Shown here one piece after another: positions 1 through 9,397 of a stretch of DNA of 64,000 nucleotides. Origin of the DNA: CAVWNR01 sp963756525 (lineage in GTDB: Bacteria > Actinomycetota > Actinomycetes > Mycobacteriales > Jatrophihabitantaceae); contig CAVWNR010000002.1 in assembly GCA_963756525.1 (NCBI GenBank), positions 248,001-312,000 of the forward strand. Reading direction: 5' to 3'. The position numbers and the translations under genes are program-made. Every line of letters begins with the position of its first letter. The stretch's first letter is position 1. The notes beneath the pieces were generated by a model. That model worked only from the letters and a program-made list of their open reading frames with translations. It was not told the origin of the DNA and searched no databases.

Positions 1-120
1 GGCATTATCTTCTCGCTCTGGGTCCTGCTCAGTCCGCCGCCGCCGGTCACCGCGGCGGAGGCCGAGGCCTCCCGCAAGGCGCGCGAGGAGTTCGGCACCC
101 ACTCCCCGGGCGGCCACTGA
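1..120 (+). CDS. C-terminal end of a membrane protein (partial)
   Basis: The window opens inside a reading frame whose last 39 codons end at a TGA at 118-120. The visible part starts with a hydrophobic stretch (GIIFSLWVLLSPPPP) and finishes with a charged tail containing EAEASRKAREEFG. This looks like the last membrane helix and short cytoplasmic tail of an integral membrane protein, possibly a transporter. Too little is present to name a family. Confidence 0.5.
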   Translation, partial: GIIFSLWVLLSPPPPVTAAEAEASRKAREEFGTHSPGGH

Positions 121-145
121 CGATCATGCCGGCCCTTGCCGCCCT

Positions 146-317
146 GTTGATGTTGGACTTGTGGCGGATATGAGGCTGTCGCAAAATGCAGCGAAAGATC
201 GTTTGGGCCACAACATCTGGGATCGGCTCGCGTCGCGGGCGCGAGATCTTGTGATCGCGGGAAGGTGCCAGGGGATTCTGCGACAGGCTCATATTCGACC
301 ACTAGTCCAACATCAAC
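146..317. mobile_element. MITE-like element with long imperfect terminal inverted repeats
   Basis: The arms at 146-181 and 281-317 are inverted copies that match in about 33 of 37 aligned columns. They begin GTTGATGTTGGACT and end near ATGAGSCTGTCG, and the match continues weakly inward (CAAAAT against CAGAAT). About 100 bp lies between them, with no convincing transposase. The arrangement resembles a small non-autonomous element or a deleted insertion sequence. A target duplication is not clear. It fills most of the gap upstream of pgm and could also influence transcription there. Confidence 0.5.
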
Positions 318-388
318 ACTGAAAGTCGGGGAGGCATCGGGCAGGCCGTAGTCTGATCGGACCCGGACACAATGCTGTGGAGGCTGCG

Positions 389-2050
389 ATGACCCACCCC
401 CGCGCCGGGCAGCCGGCCGCGCCCGCCGACCTCATCGACATCGACGCGCTGATCGCCGCCTACTACGACCGGCACCCCGACCCGGCGCTACCGGAGCAGC
501 GGGTCAGCTTCGGCACCTCCGGGCACCGCGGCTCGTCGCTGGCCTCGACGTTCAACGAGGATCACATCGCCGCGACCAGCCAGGCGATCTGCGAGTATCG
601 CGCCGCGGAGGGCATCACCGGCCCGCTGTTCCTCGGCGCGGACACGCATGCGCTCTCCGGTCCGGCCACCGATACCGCGCTGGAGGTGTTCGCCGGCAAC
701 GCGGTGAACGTGCTGGTCGACTCCCGCGACGGGTATACCCCGACGCCGGCGGTGTCGCGGGCGATCCTGGCGCACAATGCTCACAGCGCGGCGGCGGGTA
801 TCGGCGCGCAGGCGGACGGGGTGGTGGTCACCCCGTCGCACAACCCGCCGCCGGACGGCGGGTTCAAGTACAACCCGCCGGACGGCGGCCCGGCCGGCAC
901 CGAGGTCACCGGCTGGATCCAGCGGCGGGCGAACGAGCTGCTGGCCGCCGGGCTGGCCGAGGTTCGCCGGGTGCCCATCGAGGCCGCCCGCGCGGCCGAC
1001 ACGACCGGGCAGTACGACTTCCTCGGCGAGTACGTCGCGGCGCTGCCGCAGGTGATCGACCTGGACGCGATCCGCTCGGCCGGCGTGCGGATCGGCGCCG
1101 ACCCGCTGGGCGGGGCCAGCGTCGCGTACTGGGGCGAGATCGCCGACCGGCACCGGCTGGAGCTCACCGTCGTGAACCCGAAGGTGGATTCGACGTTCGC
1201 GTTCATGACCCTGGACTGGGACGGCAAGATCCGCATGGACTGCTCGTCGCAGTACGCGATGGCCTCGCTCATCGCCCGGCAGCACGAGTTCGACATCGCC
1301 ACCGGCAACGACACCGACGCCGACCGGCACGGCATCGTCACCCCGGACGGCGGGCTGATGAACCCGAACCACTACCTAGCCGTGGCGATCGAGTACCTCT
1401 TCTCGCACCGCCCGTCCTGGCCGGTCGACGCGGCAGTCGGCAAGACGCTGGTCAGCTCGTCGATGATCGACCGGGTCGCCGCCGGCGTCGGCCGGCGGCT
1501 CTACGAGGTGCCGGTCGGCTTCAAGTGGTTCGTGCCCGGGCTGCTCGACGGGTCGGTGGGCTTCGGCGGCGAGGAGAGCGCGGGCGGTTCGTTCCTCGCC
1601 CGCGACGGCAGCGCGTGGAGCACCGACAAGGACGGCATCATCTGCTGCCTGCTGGCCGCGGAGATCAGCGCGATCAGCGGCACGTCGCCGTCGCAGTGGT
1701 ACGCCGAGCTGACCGCGCAGTACGGCGCCCCGGCGTACGCGCGGATCGACTCGCCCGCCACCCGCGAGCAGAAGGCGGCCCTCGGCCGGCTCTCCCCGGA
1801 GCAGGTGCCGGCCGGCGAGCTCGCCGGCGAGCCGATCATCGCCATCCTGACCACCGCCCCCGGCAACGGCGCCCCGATCGGCGGGCTGAAGGTCAGCACG
1901 GCGTCCGGCTGGTTCGCTGCCCGCCCGTCCGGCACGGAGGACGTGTACAAGCTCTACGCCGAGTCCTTCCGCGGCCCGGACCACCTCGCCCGCATCCAGG
2001 ACGAGGCCCGATCCGTCATCAGCGCCGCCCTGCAGACCGGTGAGCAATGA
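389..2050 (+). CDS. pgm: Alpha-D-glucose phosphate-specific phosphoglucomutase
   Basis: Interconverts glucose-1-phosphate and glucose-6-phosphate in the cytosol, linking central metabolism to glucan synthesis. The 553-residue protein is full length for the alpha-D-phosphohexomutase family. It carries the phosphoserine loop TPSHNP with Ser near residue 150, the metal loop DTDADRHG near residues 308-315, the sugar-binding GEESAGGS segment, and the C-terminal phosphate-binding RPSGTEDVYKLY. The ATG at 389 is preferred because GGAG at 379-383 is well spaced for it; an in-frame GTG at 377 would add four residues. It overlaps the next gene by ATGA, so the operon is probably translationally coupled. 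Confidence 0.93.
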   Translation: MTHPRAGQPAAPADLIDIDALIAAYYDRHPDPALPEQRVSFGTSGHRGSSLASTFNEDHIAATSQAICEYRAAEGITGPLFLGADTHALSGPATDTALEVFAGNAVNVLVDSRDGYTPTPAVSRAILAHNAHSAAAGIGAQADGVVVTPSHNPPPDGGFKYNPPDGGPAGTEVTGWIQRRANELLAAGLAEVRRVPIEAARAADTTGQYDFLGEYVAALPQVIDLDAIRSAGVRIGADPLGGASVAYWGEIADRHRLELTVVNPKVDSTFAFMTLDWDGKIRMDCSSQYAMASLIARQHEFDIATGNDTDADRHGIVTPDGGLMNPNHYLAVAIEYLFSHRPSWPVDAAVGKTLVSSSMIDRVAAGVGRRLYEVPVGFKWFVPGLLDGSVGFGGEESAGGSFLARDGSAWSTDKDGIICCLLAAEISAISGTSPSQWYAELTAQYGAPAYARIDSPATREQKAALGRLSPEQVPAGELAGEPIIAILTTAPGNGAPIGGLKVSTASGWFAARPSGTEDVYKLYAESFRGPDHLARIQDEARSVISAALQTGEQ

Positions 2051-3264
2051 CCGGCTCGCTGCGCGTCGGCGTGCTCACCCGGGAATACCCGCCGGAGGTA
2101 TACGGAGGGGCGGGTGTGCACGTGGAGTTCCTGGTGCGCGAGCTGCGCAAGCTCATCGACGTCGAGGTGCAGTGTTTCGGCGCCGAGCGTAGCGAGCCGG
2201 GTGTGCACGCCCATCGCCCGCCGGACGCGCTGGCCGGCGCGAACCCTGCGCTGCAGACGCTCGGCGTGGACATGGCGATGGTGGCTGGGCTCGACCGGGT
2301 CGAGCTGGTGCACTCGCACACCTGGTACGCCAACCTGGCCGGTGTGCTCGCCGCGCAGCTGCTCGGCGTCCCGCACGTGCTCACCGCGCACTCCCTCGAA
2401 CCGCACCGGCCGTGGAAGGCCGAGCAGCTAGGCGGCGGCTACCGCATCTCGTCCTGGGCCGAGCGGCAGGCCTACGAGACCGCCGACGCGATCGTTGCGG
2501 TCAGCTACGGCATGCGCGCTGACGTGCTCGACGCCTACCCGTTCGTCGACCCGGCCAGAGTGCACGTCATCCACAACGGCATCGACACCGCGCTCTACAC
2601 GCCGTCCCCGCCTTCGGCCGGCACGCTGCAGGGCTACGGCATCGACCCGGCCCGCCCGTCGGCGATCTTCGTCGGGCGGATCACCCGGCAGAAGGGCGTG
2701 GCGCACCTGCTCGCCGCCGCGTCGCGGTTCGACCCGGCGGTGCAGCTGGTGCTCTGCGCCGGCGCGCCGGACACTGCGGAGATCGCCGCCGAGACCGAGG
2801 CCGCGGTGGCCGCGCTGTCGGCGTCGCGCACCGGCGTGGTGTGGATCCGCGAGATGCTGCCCCGCGGCGAGCTGATGCAGCTGCTCACCGCCGCCACCGT
2901 GTTCGTCTGCCCCTCGGTGTACGAGCCGCAGGGCATCGTCAACCTGGAGGCCATGGCCTGCGGCACCGCGGTGGTGGCCAGTGCCGTCGGCGGCATCCCC
3001 GAGGTGGTCGCCGACGGGGTCACCGGCGTGCTCGTCCCCTACCACGCCGTCGAGACCGAGGAGTTCGAGGCCGGCCTCGCCGCGGCGGTGAACGAGCTCT
3101 GCGCCGACCCCGAGCGGGCCGCGGCGATGGGCCACGCCGGTCGGGAACGCGCGGTGCACGAGTTCGGCTGGGACGCCATCGCGCACCGCACCGTCGAGCT
3201 GTACCAGTCCCTGCGCGACGCCAGACCGTCGGGGAGCAAGTCCGCGCAGGACCCAGCGACATGA
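2047..3264 (+). CDS. glgM: GT4 glycogen synthase / maltose-1-phosphate synthase-type glycosyltransferase
   Basis: A 405-residue family GT4 glycosyltransferase of the actinobacterial GlgA/GlgM type. In mycobacteria this family makes alpha-maltose-1-phosphate from ADP-glucose and glucose-1-phosphate. The N-terminal donor loop reads TREYPPEVYGGAGVHV. The second Rossmann domain begins with FVGRITRQKG, and the nucleotide-sugar EX7E motif lies in YEPQGIVNLEAMACG. It starts within the pgm stop codon (ATGA) and its own stop overlaps the following GH3 gene, so all three are one coupled operon. Whether it makes glycogen or maltose-1-phosphate cannot be told from sequence. The pgm product would supply its substrate precursor. 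Confidence 0.85.
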   Translation: MTGSLRVGVLTREYPPEVYGGAGVHVEFLVRELRKLIDVEVQCFGAERSEPGVHAHRPPDALAGANPALQTLGVDMAMVAGLDRVELVHSHTWYANLAGVLAAQLLGVPHVLTAHSLEPHRPWKAEQLGGGYRISSWAERQAYETADAIVAVSYGMRADVLDAYPFVDPARVHVIHNGIDTALYTPSPPSAGTLQGYGIDPARPSAIFVGRITRQKGVAHLLAAASRFDPAVQLVLCAGAPDTAEIAAETEAAVAALSASRTGVVWIREMLPRGELMQLLTAATVFVCPSVYEPQGIVNLEAMACGTAVVASAVGGIPEVVADGVTGVLVPYHAVETEEFEAGLAAAVNELCADPERAAAMGHAGRERAVHEFGWDAIAHRTVELYQSLRDARPSGSKSAQDPAT

Positions 3265-5390
3265 CCGGCGGACGAGAGGAGTCGGCGGCCGACGCGCGAG
3301 CGCGTGAGGTCGAGTCGAAGCTGACCGACGACGAGCGGTTCGCCCTGCTGGTCAGCGTGATGGGGACGAACGACATGGTCCCCGTGCAGGACGAGCGGAT
3401 CCCCGACGGCACGCCGATGAGCGCCGGCTACGTGCCGGGCGTGCCGCGGCTGGGCATTCCGGCGTTGCGGATGAGCGACGCCAGCCTGGGCGTGACCAAT
3501 CCCGGCTACCGCGCGGGCGACACCGCCACCGCCCTGCCGGCCGCGCTCGCGCTCGCCGCGAGCTTCAACCCGGAGCTGGCGCGGGCGTCGGGCGCCATGC
3601 TGGGGCGGGAGGCACGCAGCCGAGGGCTGAATGTGCTGCTGGCCGGTGGCATCAACCTGGCCCGCGACCCGCGCAACGGCCGCAACTTCGAGTACCTGTC
3701 GGAGGATCCGCTGCTCAGCGCCGTCCTCGCCGCCGAATCGATCAACGGCATCCAGGGCGAGGGCGTGATCTCCACGATCAAGCACTTCTCGCTGAACTGC
3801 AACGAGACGAACCGGCACTGGCTGGACGCGATCGTCGATCCGGCCGCGCACCGCGAGTCCGACCTGCTGGCGTTCGAGATGGCGATCGAGCGCGCCCAGC
3901 CGGGCTCGGTGATGACCGGCTACAACAAGATCAACGGTGAGTACGCCGGCGGCAACGGCACGCTGCTGCAGGACGTGCTGAAGGGGGCGTGGGGTTATCC
4001 GGGATGGGTGATGTCGGACTGGGGCGCCACCCCGAGCTGGGAGTTCGCCCTGGCCGGCCTGGACCAGGAATCCGGCCTGCAGATCGACGTGCTGATGTGG
4101 GGCGCGGAGGCGTTCACCGGCCCGCTGCAGGACGCCTATGCGGCAGGCGAGTTGCCGAAGGCGCGGCTGTCGGAGATGGTGCGTCGCATCCTGCGCTCGA
4201 TGTACGCGGTCGGCGTCGACGCGTGGGGCCCGGCGCCCGAGGTCGACATGGCGGCGCACCACGACATCGCGCTGGACACCGCCCGGCAGGGCATCGTGCT
4301 GCTGAAGAACGACGGCGTGCTGCCGCTGGCTGCTCCGGCCCGGATCGCCGTGATCGGCGGGCACGCCCAGGTCGGCGTGCCGACCGGCTGCGGCTCCAGC
4401 GCCGTCGTCCCACCGGGCGGGTACGCCGAGGTGATCAAGATCGGCGGCCCGGGAATCATGGGCGCGTCCCGCAACCTGTTCCTGCTCCCGTCGTCACCGG
4501 TCGCCGAGCTGGCCAAGCTGCTGCCCGACGCCCAGATCGAGTTCGACCCAGGGATGACGCCGGCGGAGGCCGGGCTCGCCGTGCGCACCGCGGACCTCGC
4601 CATCGTGTTCGCGATCCGGGTCGAGGGCGAGGGCTTCGACAGCGCCGACCTCTCCCTGCCGTGGGGTCAGGACGCGGTGATCGAGGCGGTCGCGGCGGCC
4701 AACCCGAACACGGTCGTCGTGCTCGAGACGGGCAATCCGGTGGCCATGCCGTGGCATGACGATGTGCGTGCCGTCGTGCAGGCGTGGTACCCCGGGCAGG
4801 CCGGCGGGCAGGCGATCGCCGAAGTGCTCACCGGCGCGGTGAACCCGTCGGGCCGGCTGCCGATCACGTTCCCGGCCGACCTGGGGCAGACCCCGCGCCC
4901 GGAGTTGCCCGGCCTCGGCACGCCGTGGGGCACGCCGACGACCATCGACTATGACGAAGGGGCCGAGGTCGGCTACCGCTGGTTCGCCAAGACCGGCGCC
5001 ACGCCGCGTCATCCGTTCGGCCATGGGCTCAGCTACACGAGCTTCGACTACGCCGACCTGCAGGTCAGCGGCGGCGACACCGTGACGGCGACGTTGACGG
5101 TCACCAACACCGGCGAGCGGCCCGGCGCGGACGTCCCCCAGCTCTACCTCACCGAGGCCGCCGGCAAATCACGCACTCGGCTGCTCGGGTTCGCGCGGGT
5201 CGAGCTGCAGCCGGGCGAGTCCGGTCAGGTGACGATCACCGCCGACCCGCGGCTGCTCGCCCGCTTCGACGACGGCGCCGGCCGCTGGCGGATCAGCGAG
5301 GGCATGCACCGGATCGCGCTGGGCAAGTCGGCCGGCAGCGCGGTGCTAGCCGCCGAAACCGAGCTGGCCGGACGCACCTTCGGTCGCTAG
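3261..5390 (+). CDS. Glycoside hydrolase family 3 beta-glucosidase
   Basis: A 709-residue GH3 enzyme, expected to release terminal beta-linked glucose. The N-terminal TIM-barrel domain contains the KHF motif and the nucleophile motif GWVMSDWGAT with Asp near residue 253. The alpha/beta sandwich domain follows (GIVLLKNDGVLPL), then a fibronectin-III-like C-terminal domain starting around TATLTVTNTG. No signal peptide is visible, so it is probably cytosolic and acts on imported saccharides. The ATG at 3261 overlaps the stop of the glycosyltransferase as ATGA; a longer in-frame extension upstream is antisense-like composition and was not used. Its last 45 bp overlap the convergent M20 gene. A beta-glucosidase in a glucan-synthesis operon is unexpected. 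Confidence 0.9.
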   Translation: MTGGREESAADARAREVESKLTDDERFALLVSVMGTNDMVPVQDERIPDGTPMSAGYVPGVPRLGIPALRMSDASLGVTNPGYRAGDTATALPAALALAASFNPELARASGAMLGREARSRGLNVLLAGGINLARDPRNGRNFEYLSEDPLLSAVLAAESINGIQGEGVISTIKHFSLNCNETNRHWLDAIVDPAAHRESDLLAFEMAIERAQPGSVMTGYNKINGEYAGGNGTLLQDVLKGAWGYPGWVMSDWGATPSWEFALAGLDQESGLQIDVLMWGAEAFTGPLQDAYAAGELPKARLSEMVRRILRSMYAVGVDAWGPAPEVDMAAHHDIALDTARQGIVLLKNDGVLPLAAPARIAVIGGHAQVGVPTGCGSSAVVPPGGYAEVIKIGGPGIMGASRNLFLLPSSPVAELAKLLPDAQIEFDPGMTPAEAGLAVRTADLAIVFAIRVEGEGFDSADLSLPWGQDAVIEAVAAANPNTVVVLETGNPVAMPWHDDVRAVVQAWYPGQAGGQAIAEVLTGAVNPSGRLPITFPADLGQTPRPELPGLGTPWGTPTTIDYDEGAEVGYRWFAKTGATPRHPFGHGLSYTSFDYADLQVSGGDTVTATLTVTNTGERPGADVPQLYLTEAAGKSRTRLLGFARVELQPGESGQVTITADPRLLARFDDGAGRWRISEGMHRIALGKSAGSAVLAAETELAGRTFGR

Positions 5391-6566
5391 CCGCGCACCG
5401 TTCGTGGCGGCGTATCGGTTGCTGCGCGCCAGCAGCCTGGCTCGCTGGTCGGGCTGGGTGGCCAGGTCGATGACGGTCCACGCCATGGCCAGCGCCCCGT
5501 CGAGTACGGCCTTGTCGCCGGTCGGCGCGGCACAGTAGGCGGTGAACTCCGGCTGGTGGTTGACCGCCTCGCCGCAGTCCAGCCCGAGCGCGGGATGGAT
5601 GGTCGGGATGAAAAGCGAGACGTTGGCCATGTCGGTCGAGCCGGTCGCCCGGTTGGGGTCGACGTAGAACTCGCGGCCGAGCTTTTCCGCGTTGGCCTGG
5701 TAGAGCTGGTGCATGGCGGGGTCACTGTCGAATTCGCTGTAGATCGGGCCCTCGAGGCGGACCGCGGTCTCGCAGCCGGTGGCGAGGCCCCCCGCGGTGA
5801 AGCATGCCTCGACCCGGGGGCGCACGGTTTGCAGGTCGGCGACGGTCTCGGCGCGGATGTTGAAGCGGCCGGCGCTGTGGCCCGGCACGACATTGGGCGC
5901 CTCGCCTCCTCTGGTCACGATGCCGTGCACCCGCACCCGGGCTGGCAGGTGCTGGCGGAGCAGGCCGATTCCGACCTGGGCGACGGTCAGCGCGTCCGCG
6001 GCGTTGACGCCCTTCTCCGGTGCCATGGCGGCGTGCGCGGTCTTGCCGGCGTAGCTCACCTCGATCTGCGCCACGGCCAGGGTTTGCGCCTGGGCGACGT
6101 CGCGCGGCGCAGGGTGGACCATCATCGCCGCATGCAGGCCGTCGAAGGCGCCGCGTTCGAGCATGAGCACCTTGCCGCCGCCGGCCTCTTCGGCGGGCGT
6201 GCCGAACAGCTTGACGGTGATGCCCAGCTCGTCCGCCAGCGGAGCGAGCAGCCACGCCGCGGTCACCGCGGAGGCGGCGATGATGTTGTGACCGCACGCG
6301 TGGCCGATATCGGGCAGCGCGTCGTACTCGGCGAACAGGCCGACGACGAGCTCGCCGCTGCCGTAGCTCGCCTCGAGCGCGGTGGGCAGGTCGGCGACGC
6401 CGCGCCGCACGGCGAAGCCGTCGTCCTCGAGCGTCTGCGCGACCACCTGCGCGGCCTGGTGTTCGGCGAAGCTGAGTTCGGGGTTGGCGTGGATGCGGTG
6501 GCTCAGCCCGATGGCCGCCGCGTCGAGATCGTCCAGCCGCTGCTGGGCGGCCGTCTTGAAGTCCAT
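5346..6566 (-). CDS. M20 family amidohydrolase / peptidase
   Basis: A 406-residue zinc-dependent M20 hydrolase of the type that cleaves N-acyl amino acids, p-aminobenzoyl-glutamate or small amides (AbgA/AbgB and aminoacylase relatives). Metal-binding HACGHN near residue 90 and the acidic PAEEAGGGK segment are visible, and the dimerisation domain lies in the middle. No signal peptide is seen. It is the last gene of a minus-strand operon with an amidohydrolase 22 bp upstream and an MFS transporter beyond. The set suggests uptake and hydrolysis of an amide or dipeptide, but the substrate is not identifiable. The 3' end overlaps the convergent GH3 gene. Confidence 0.85.
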   Translation of the reverse strand: MDFKTAAQQRLDDLDAAAIGLSHRIHANPELSFAEHQAAQVVAQTLEDDGFAVRRGVADLPTALEASYGSGELVVGLFAEYDALPDIGHACGHNIIAASAVTAAWLLAPLADELGITVKLFGTPAEEAGGGKVLMLERGAFDGLHAAMMVHPAPRDVAQAQTLAVAQIEVSYAGKTAHAAMAPEKGVNAADALTVAQVGIGLLRQHLPARVRVHGIVTRGGEAPNVVPGHSAGRFNIRAETVADLQTVRPRVEACFTAGGLATGCETAVRLEGPIYSEFDSDPAMHQLYQANAEKLGREFYVDPNRATGSTDMANVSLFIPTIHPALGLDCGEAVNHQPEFTAYCAAPTGDKAVLDGALAMAWTVIDLATQPDQRARLLARSNRYAATNGARLATEGASGQLGFGG

Positions 6567-6588
6567 GTCGGAAAGCGCCTTTCTGCTG

Positions 6589-7812
6589 TCAGTTCTTGGC
6601 CAGTTCGCCGCGCACCTGGCGGCCGTCGCGGTAGACCGCGCGAATGTTCTGCCGGAGCATGGCGAAGTCGAACGGGTCGCCGGCGACCACCACGAGGTCG
6701 GCCCGCTTGTCTGGTTGCAGCGTTCCCCGGTCGTCGGCCACCCGCAGCAGCTGCGCGGCCGAGGAGGTCGCCGCGACGAGGACCTCGCTCGGCGTCATCC
6801 CACCGGCGTGCATCAAGGCCAGCTCGTCGAGATTGCGGCCGTGCGGTTCGACGCCGCTGTCGGTGCCCATCGCGATCTTCACACCGGCCTCGACCGCGCG
6901 GGCGAACGACTCCTGGTGCACGTCGATCACCTCGCGGGCCTTGGCCTGCACCACCGGCGGCAGACCCACTCCGCGTTCGGCGGCATCCAGCACCGCGGCG
7001 GGCGCGAGCAGCGTCGGCACCAGCCAGGTGCCGTTGTCGAGCATCATCCCGATCGCCTCGTCGTCGAGGTAGACGCCGTGCTCGATCGAGCGGACCCCGG
7101 CCCGGACCGCGTTCTTGATTCCGTCGGCGCCCTGGGCGTGCGCCATCACCGGGACGTCGGCGGCGCGGGCCTCGGCGACCAGGGCGTCCAGCTCGTCGGC
7201 GCGGAAGTGGGCATGCTGCGGCTTGTCGCGCGGGGAGAGCACTCCGCCGGACGCGCAGACTTTGATCACGTCGGCGCCGGCGCGCACGAGCTCGCGTACC
7301 TTCTTGCGGATCTCGTCCGGACCGTCGACCACCCCGTCCGGCCGGCCGGGGTAGCTCACCCGGGACACGGACGCGCCGGACGGCAACCACCCGTCGGCGT
7401 GCCCGCCGGTCTGGCTCAGGATCGTGATCGCGATCTGCAGGTGCGGGCCGTCGATCAGCCCGTCGGCGAGCGCGGTCTGGATGCCGAGGTCGGCGCCACC
7501 GGCGTCGCGCACGGTGGTGATTCCGCTGTCCAGCGTCGCGGCCAGGTTCGCCGCGGCCTCGAAGAACTGGTACGAGAACGGGCGATGCAACCGTTGCAGC
7601 GGGTCGATTCCGGAGCTGGTGACGTGCACGTGGCAGTCGAAGAGCCCTGGCAGCAGCGTCATCCCGCTCACGTCGAGCTGCTCGTCACCGACCAGATCCG
7701 GCCCGACCTCGACGATCCGGTCGCCCTCGATGGCCAGGTCGGCGTCGGCGGGCGCCGATCCGGTGCCGTCGAAGACCTGTCCGCCGGTGAGGACCGTTCG
7801 CAGGCCGGTCAC
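6589..7812 (-). CDS. Metal-dependent amidohydrolase (imidazolonepropionase/prolidase-like)
   Basis: A 407-residue member of the amidohydrolase superfamily. The metal-binding HxH is in GLFDCHVHV, later His ligands occur in MAHAQG and SIEHGVYL, and the catalytic Asp lies in MGTDSGVEPHG. The C-terminal KRADLVVVAGDPF closes the composite beta domain, as in imidazolonepropionase-like and Xaa-Pro dipeptidase-like enzymes. The start is the GTG at 7812, which overlaps the stop of the MFS gene as GTGA. Upstream in-frame codons read as antisense of the transporter and were rejected. It probably works with the M20 enzyme on a transported amide, ureide or cyclic compound. Confidence 0.85.
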   Translation of the reverse strand: MTGLRTVLTGGQVFDGTGSAPADADLAIEGDRIVEVGPDLVGDEQLDVSGMTLLPGLFDCHVHVTSSGIDPLQRLHRPFSYQFFEAAANLAATLDSGITTVRDAGGADLGIQTALADGLIDGPHLQIAITILSQTGGHADGWLPSGASVSRVSYPGRPDGVVDGPDEIRKKVRELVRAGADVIKVCASGGVLSPRDKPQHAHFRADELDALVAEARAADVPVMAHAQGADGIKNAVRAGVRSIEHGVYLDDEAIGMMLDNGTWLVPTLLAPAAVLDAAERGVGLPPVVQAKAREVIDVHQESFARAVEAGVKIAMGTDSGVEPHGRNLDELALMHAGGMTPSEVLVAATSSAAQLLRVADDRGTLQPDKRADLVVVAGDPFDFAMLRQNIRAVYRDGRQVRGELAKN

Positions 7813-9272
7813 AGCACCGCCTCGCCGGCCAGTTCGACGGTGACGACCTGCGCGGTGCCAACCGGCGCGGCACGCCGCCCGGCGATGGCGTAGCCGATCG
7901 CCACGACCGCGGCGATCAGGCCGACGCCGGCCGAGACCAGCCAGCACATAATGTAACCGCTCTGCGTCGCGATCCCCGGCAGCTTGGAAGCGTGCTCGGC
8001 GAGCACCGCACCGAGCACCGCCGAACCGACGGCGCCACCCACGGTGATGGCGAGTTCGTAGACGCCCTCGCCGATCGCGACCTCACCCTCGCGCAGCCCG
8101 TCGACGACGAGGGTGCGGGTGGAGCTCTCGATCAGGCCCACGCCGAGCGCGCTGAGCGCGTAGAGCACCAGGAAGGTGGCGAGGCTACCGTGCCAGACGG
8201 CAAGCAGGGCGGGGCCGAGCGCGGCGCAGATCGCCCCGAGCATCATCACGTTGCGGAACCCGATCGCCCGACCCAACCGGGCGGTGCCCAACACACCGAA
8301 GAACATGAATGCCAGGCCGACCGGAAGCCACAGCGCGATGTGGAACGCGTCCAGGCTCAGTCCGTAGCCGAGCAGCTTGTGCGGCGCAGCCATGAACGTC
8401 GAGTTGGCGACCTGACCACCGACGGCACCGAAGTAGACGCAGAACCCGATGAGGTAGATGGGCACGAACAGTGGCTTGAACAGGAAGCGCAGGTCGGCCA
8501 GCGGCTGGGCGGTGCGCAGCTCGACGAGGCACCATACGGCCAGCAAGGCGGCGCCACCGATCAGGCAGGCGAGCACTCGGGTCGAGGTCCAGTGCCACTC
8601 CGGGCCCTGGCTCAGGCCGAGCAGCAGGCCGCCGAGGCCGACGATGAGCAGCGCCGCCCCAAGCCAGTCCACCCGCACCTCCGGGTGCACCACGACCTTC
8701 TCGCCGCGGACCACCAGCAGCCCGACGAAGCCGACCAGCGTTCCGATCGCCGGCAGCCACAGCGCCCAGGTGATCCCGCCGGTGTAGCGGAAGATCATGC
8801 CGACCGAGACGAGTCCGGCGATGATCCCGAAGATCAGCACTGAGGTCAGGTAGCTTACCGACCGGCGGGTGTCGTCGTGGGAGTAGCGGCTGCGTACCAG
8901 GCCGAACATCAGCGGCAGGTAGGCCGCATACATTCCTTGCAGCACCCGGCCGGTGACGAGCAGCGGGAAGTTCGGTGCGACGGCGATCAGCACCGAGCCG
9001 AGCGCGACGATGCCGACCTCGATGCGCAGGATGCGCCGGTGCCCCCAGATGTCGCCGAGTTTGGCGAAGACCGGTGTGCTCACTGCGGTCGCGAGCGTGA
9101 ACCCGGTCAGCGTCCAGGACAGCGTGCCGACGCTGACGTCGAAGTGCTTGGCCAGCGTGGCGTAGATCGGGGTGAAGTAGATCTGGATCACGCCGCTGAA
9201 CAGCTCGACCAGCACGAGGACGGCGAGGAACGTTCCTAACGCCCGCCGCTCGAAAACCCGGGTATCGCTCAT
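7809..9272 (-). CDS. MFS transporter, DHA2-like (about 14 TM segments)
   Basis: A 487-residue major facilitator protein with a continuous series of hydrophobic helices. The loop between TM2 and TM3 has a GDIWGHRR motif, the usual MFS signature. The length and helix number fit the 14-helix drug:H+ antiporter-2 family, although its place in a catabolic operon favours substrate movement. It is the first gene of the operon with the amidohydrolase (GTGA overlap) and M20 hydrolase. The start at 9272 has a purine-rich stretch upstream. The 125-bp gap to the divergent Lrp/AsnC gene must carry both promoters. Confidence 0.88.
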   Translation of the reverse strand: MSDTRVFERRALGTFLAVLVLVELFSGVIQIYFTPIYATLAKHFDVSVGTLSWTLTGFTLATAVSTPVFAKLGDIWGHRRILRIEVGIVALGSVLIAVAPNFPLLVTGRVLQGMYAAYLPLMFGLVRSRYSHDDTRRSVSYLTSVLIFGIIAGLVSVGMIFRYTGGITWALWLPAIGTLVGFVGLLVVRGEKVVVHPEVRVDWLGAALLIVGLGGLLLGLSQGPEWHWTSTRVLACLIGGAALLAVWCLVELRTAQPLADLRFLFKPLFVPIYLIGFCVYFGAVGGQVANSTFMAAPHKLLGYGLSLDAFHIALWLPVGLAFMFFGVLGTARLGRAIGFRNVMMLGAICAALGPALLAVWHGSLATFLVLYALSALGVGLIESSTRTLVVDGLREGEVAIGEGVYELAITVGGAVGSAVLGAVLAEHASKLPGIATQSGYIMCWLVSAGVGLIAAVVAIGYAIAGRRAAPVGTAQVVTVELAGEAVL

Positions 9273-9397
9273 GGAGGGACCTTTCTCCTTGGCTGCGCCC
9301 CGCCGCCGGCAGGGACTGATCGCGAATGCCCTTTACTCTCACGGCTAGATCAGAGTCAGCTGCCAATCTGCAGGTTCCGGTACTGTGAGGTCTGGCC

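Noticed and set aside
488..1372. Long open frames antisense to pgm and to many other genes (for example 24292-25965, 26009-27211, 53671-55380)
   Set aside because: High GC makes antisense frames open by chance; they are rich in Arg, Gly, Val and His, lack domains and oppose genes with clear motifs.
2841..3260. N-terminal extension of the GH3 protein inside the glycosyltransferase gene
   Set aside because: The extension is Arg-rich and lacks protein character; the ATG at 3261 overlaps the previous stop as ATGA.
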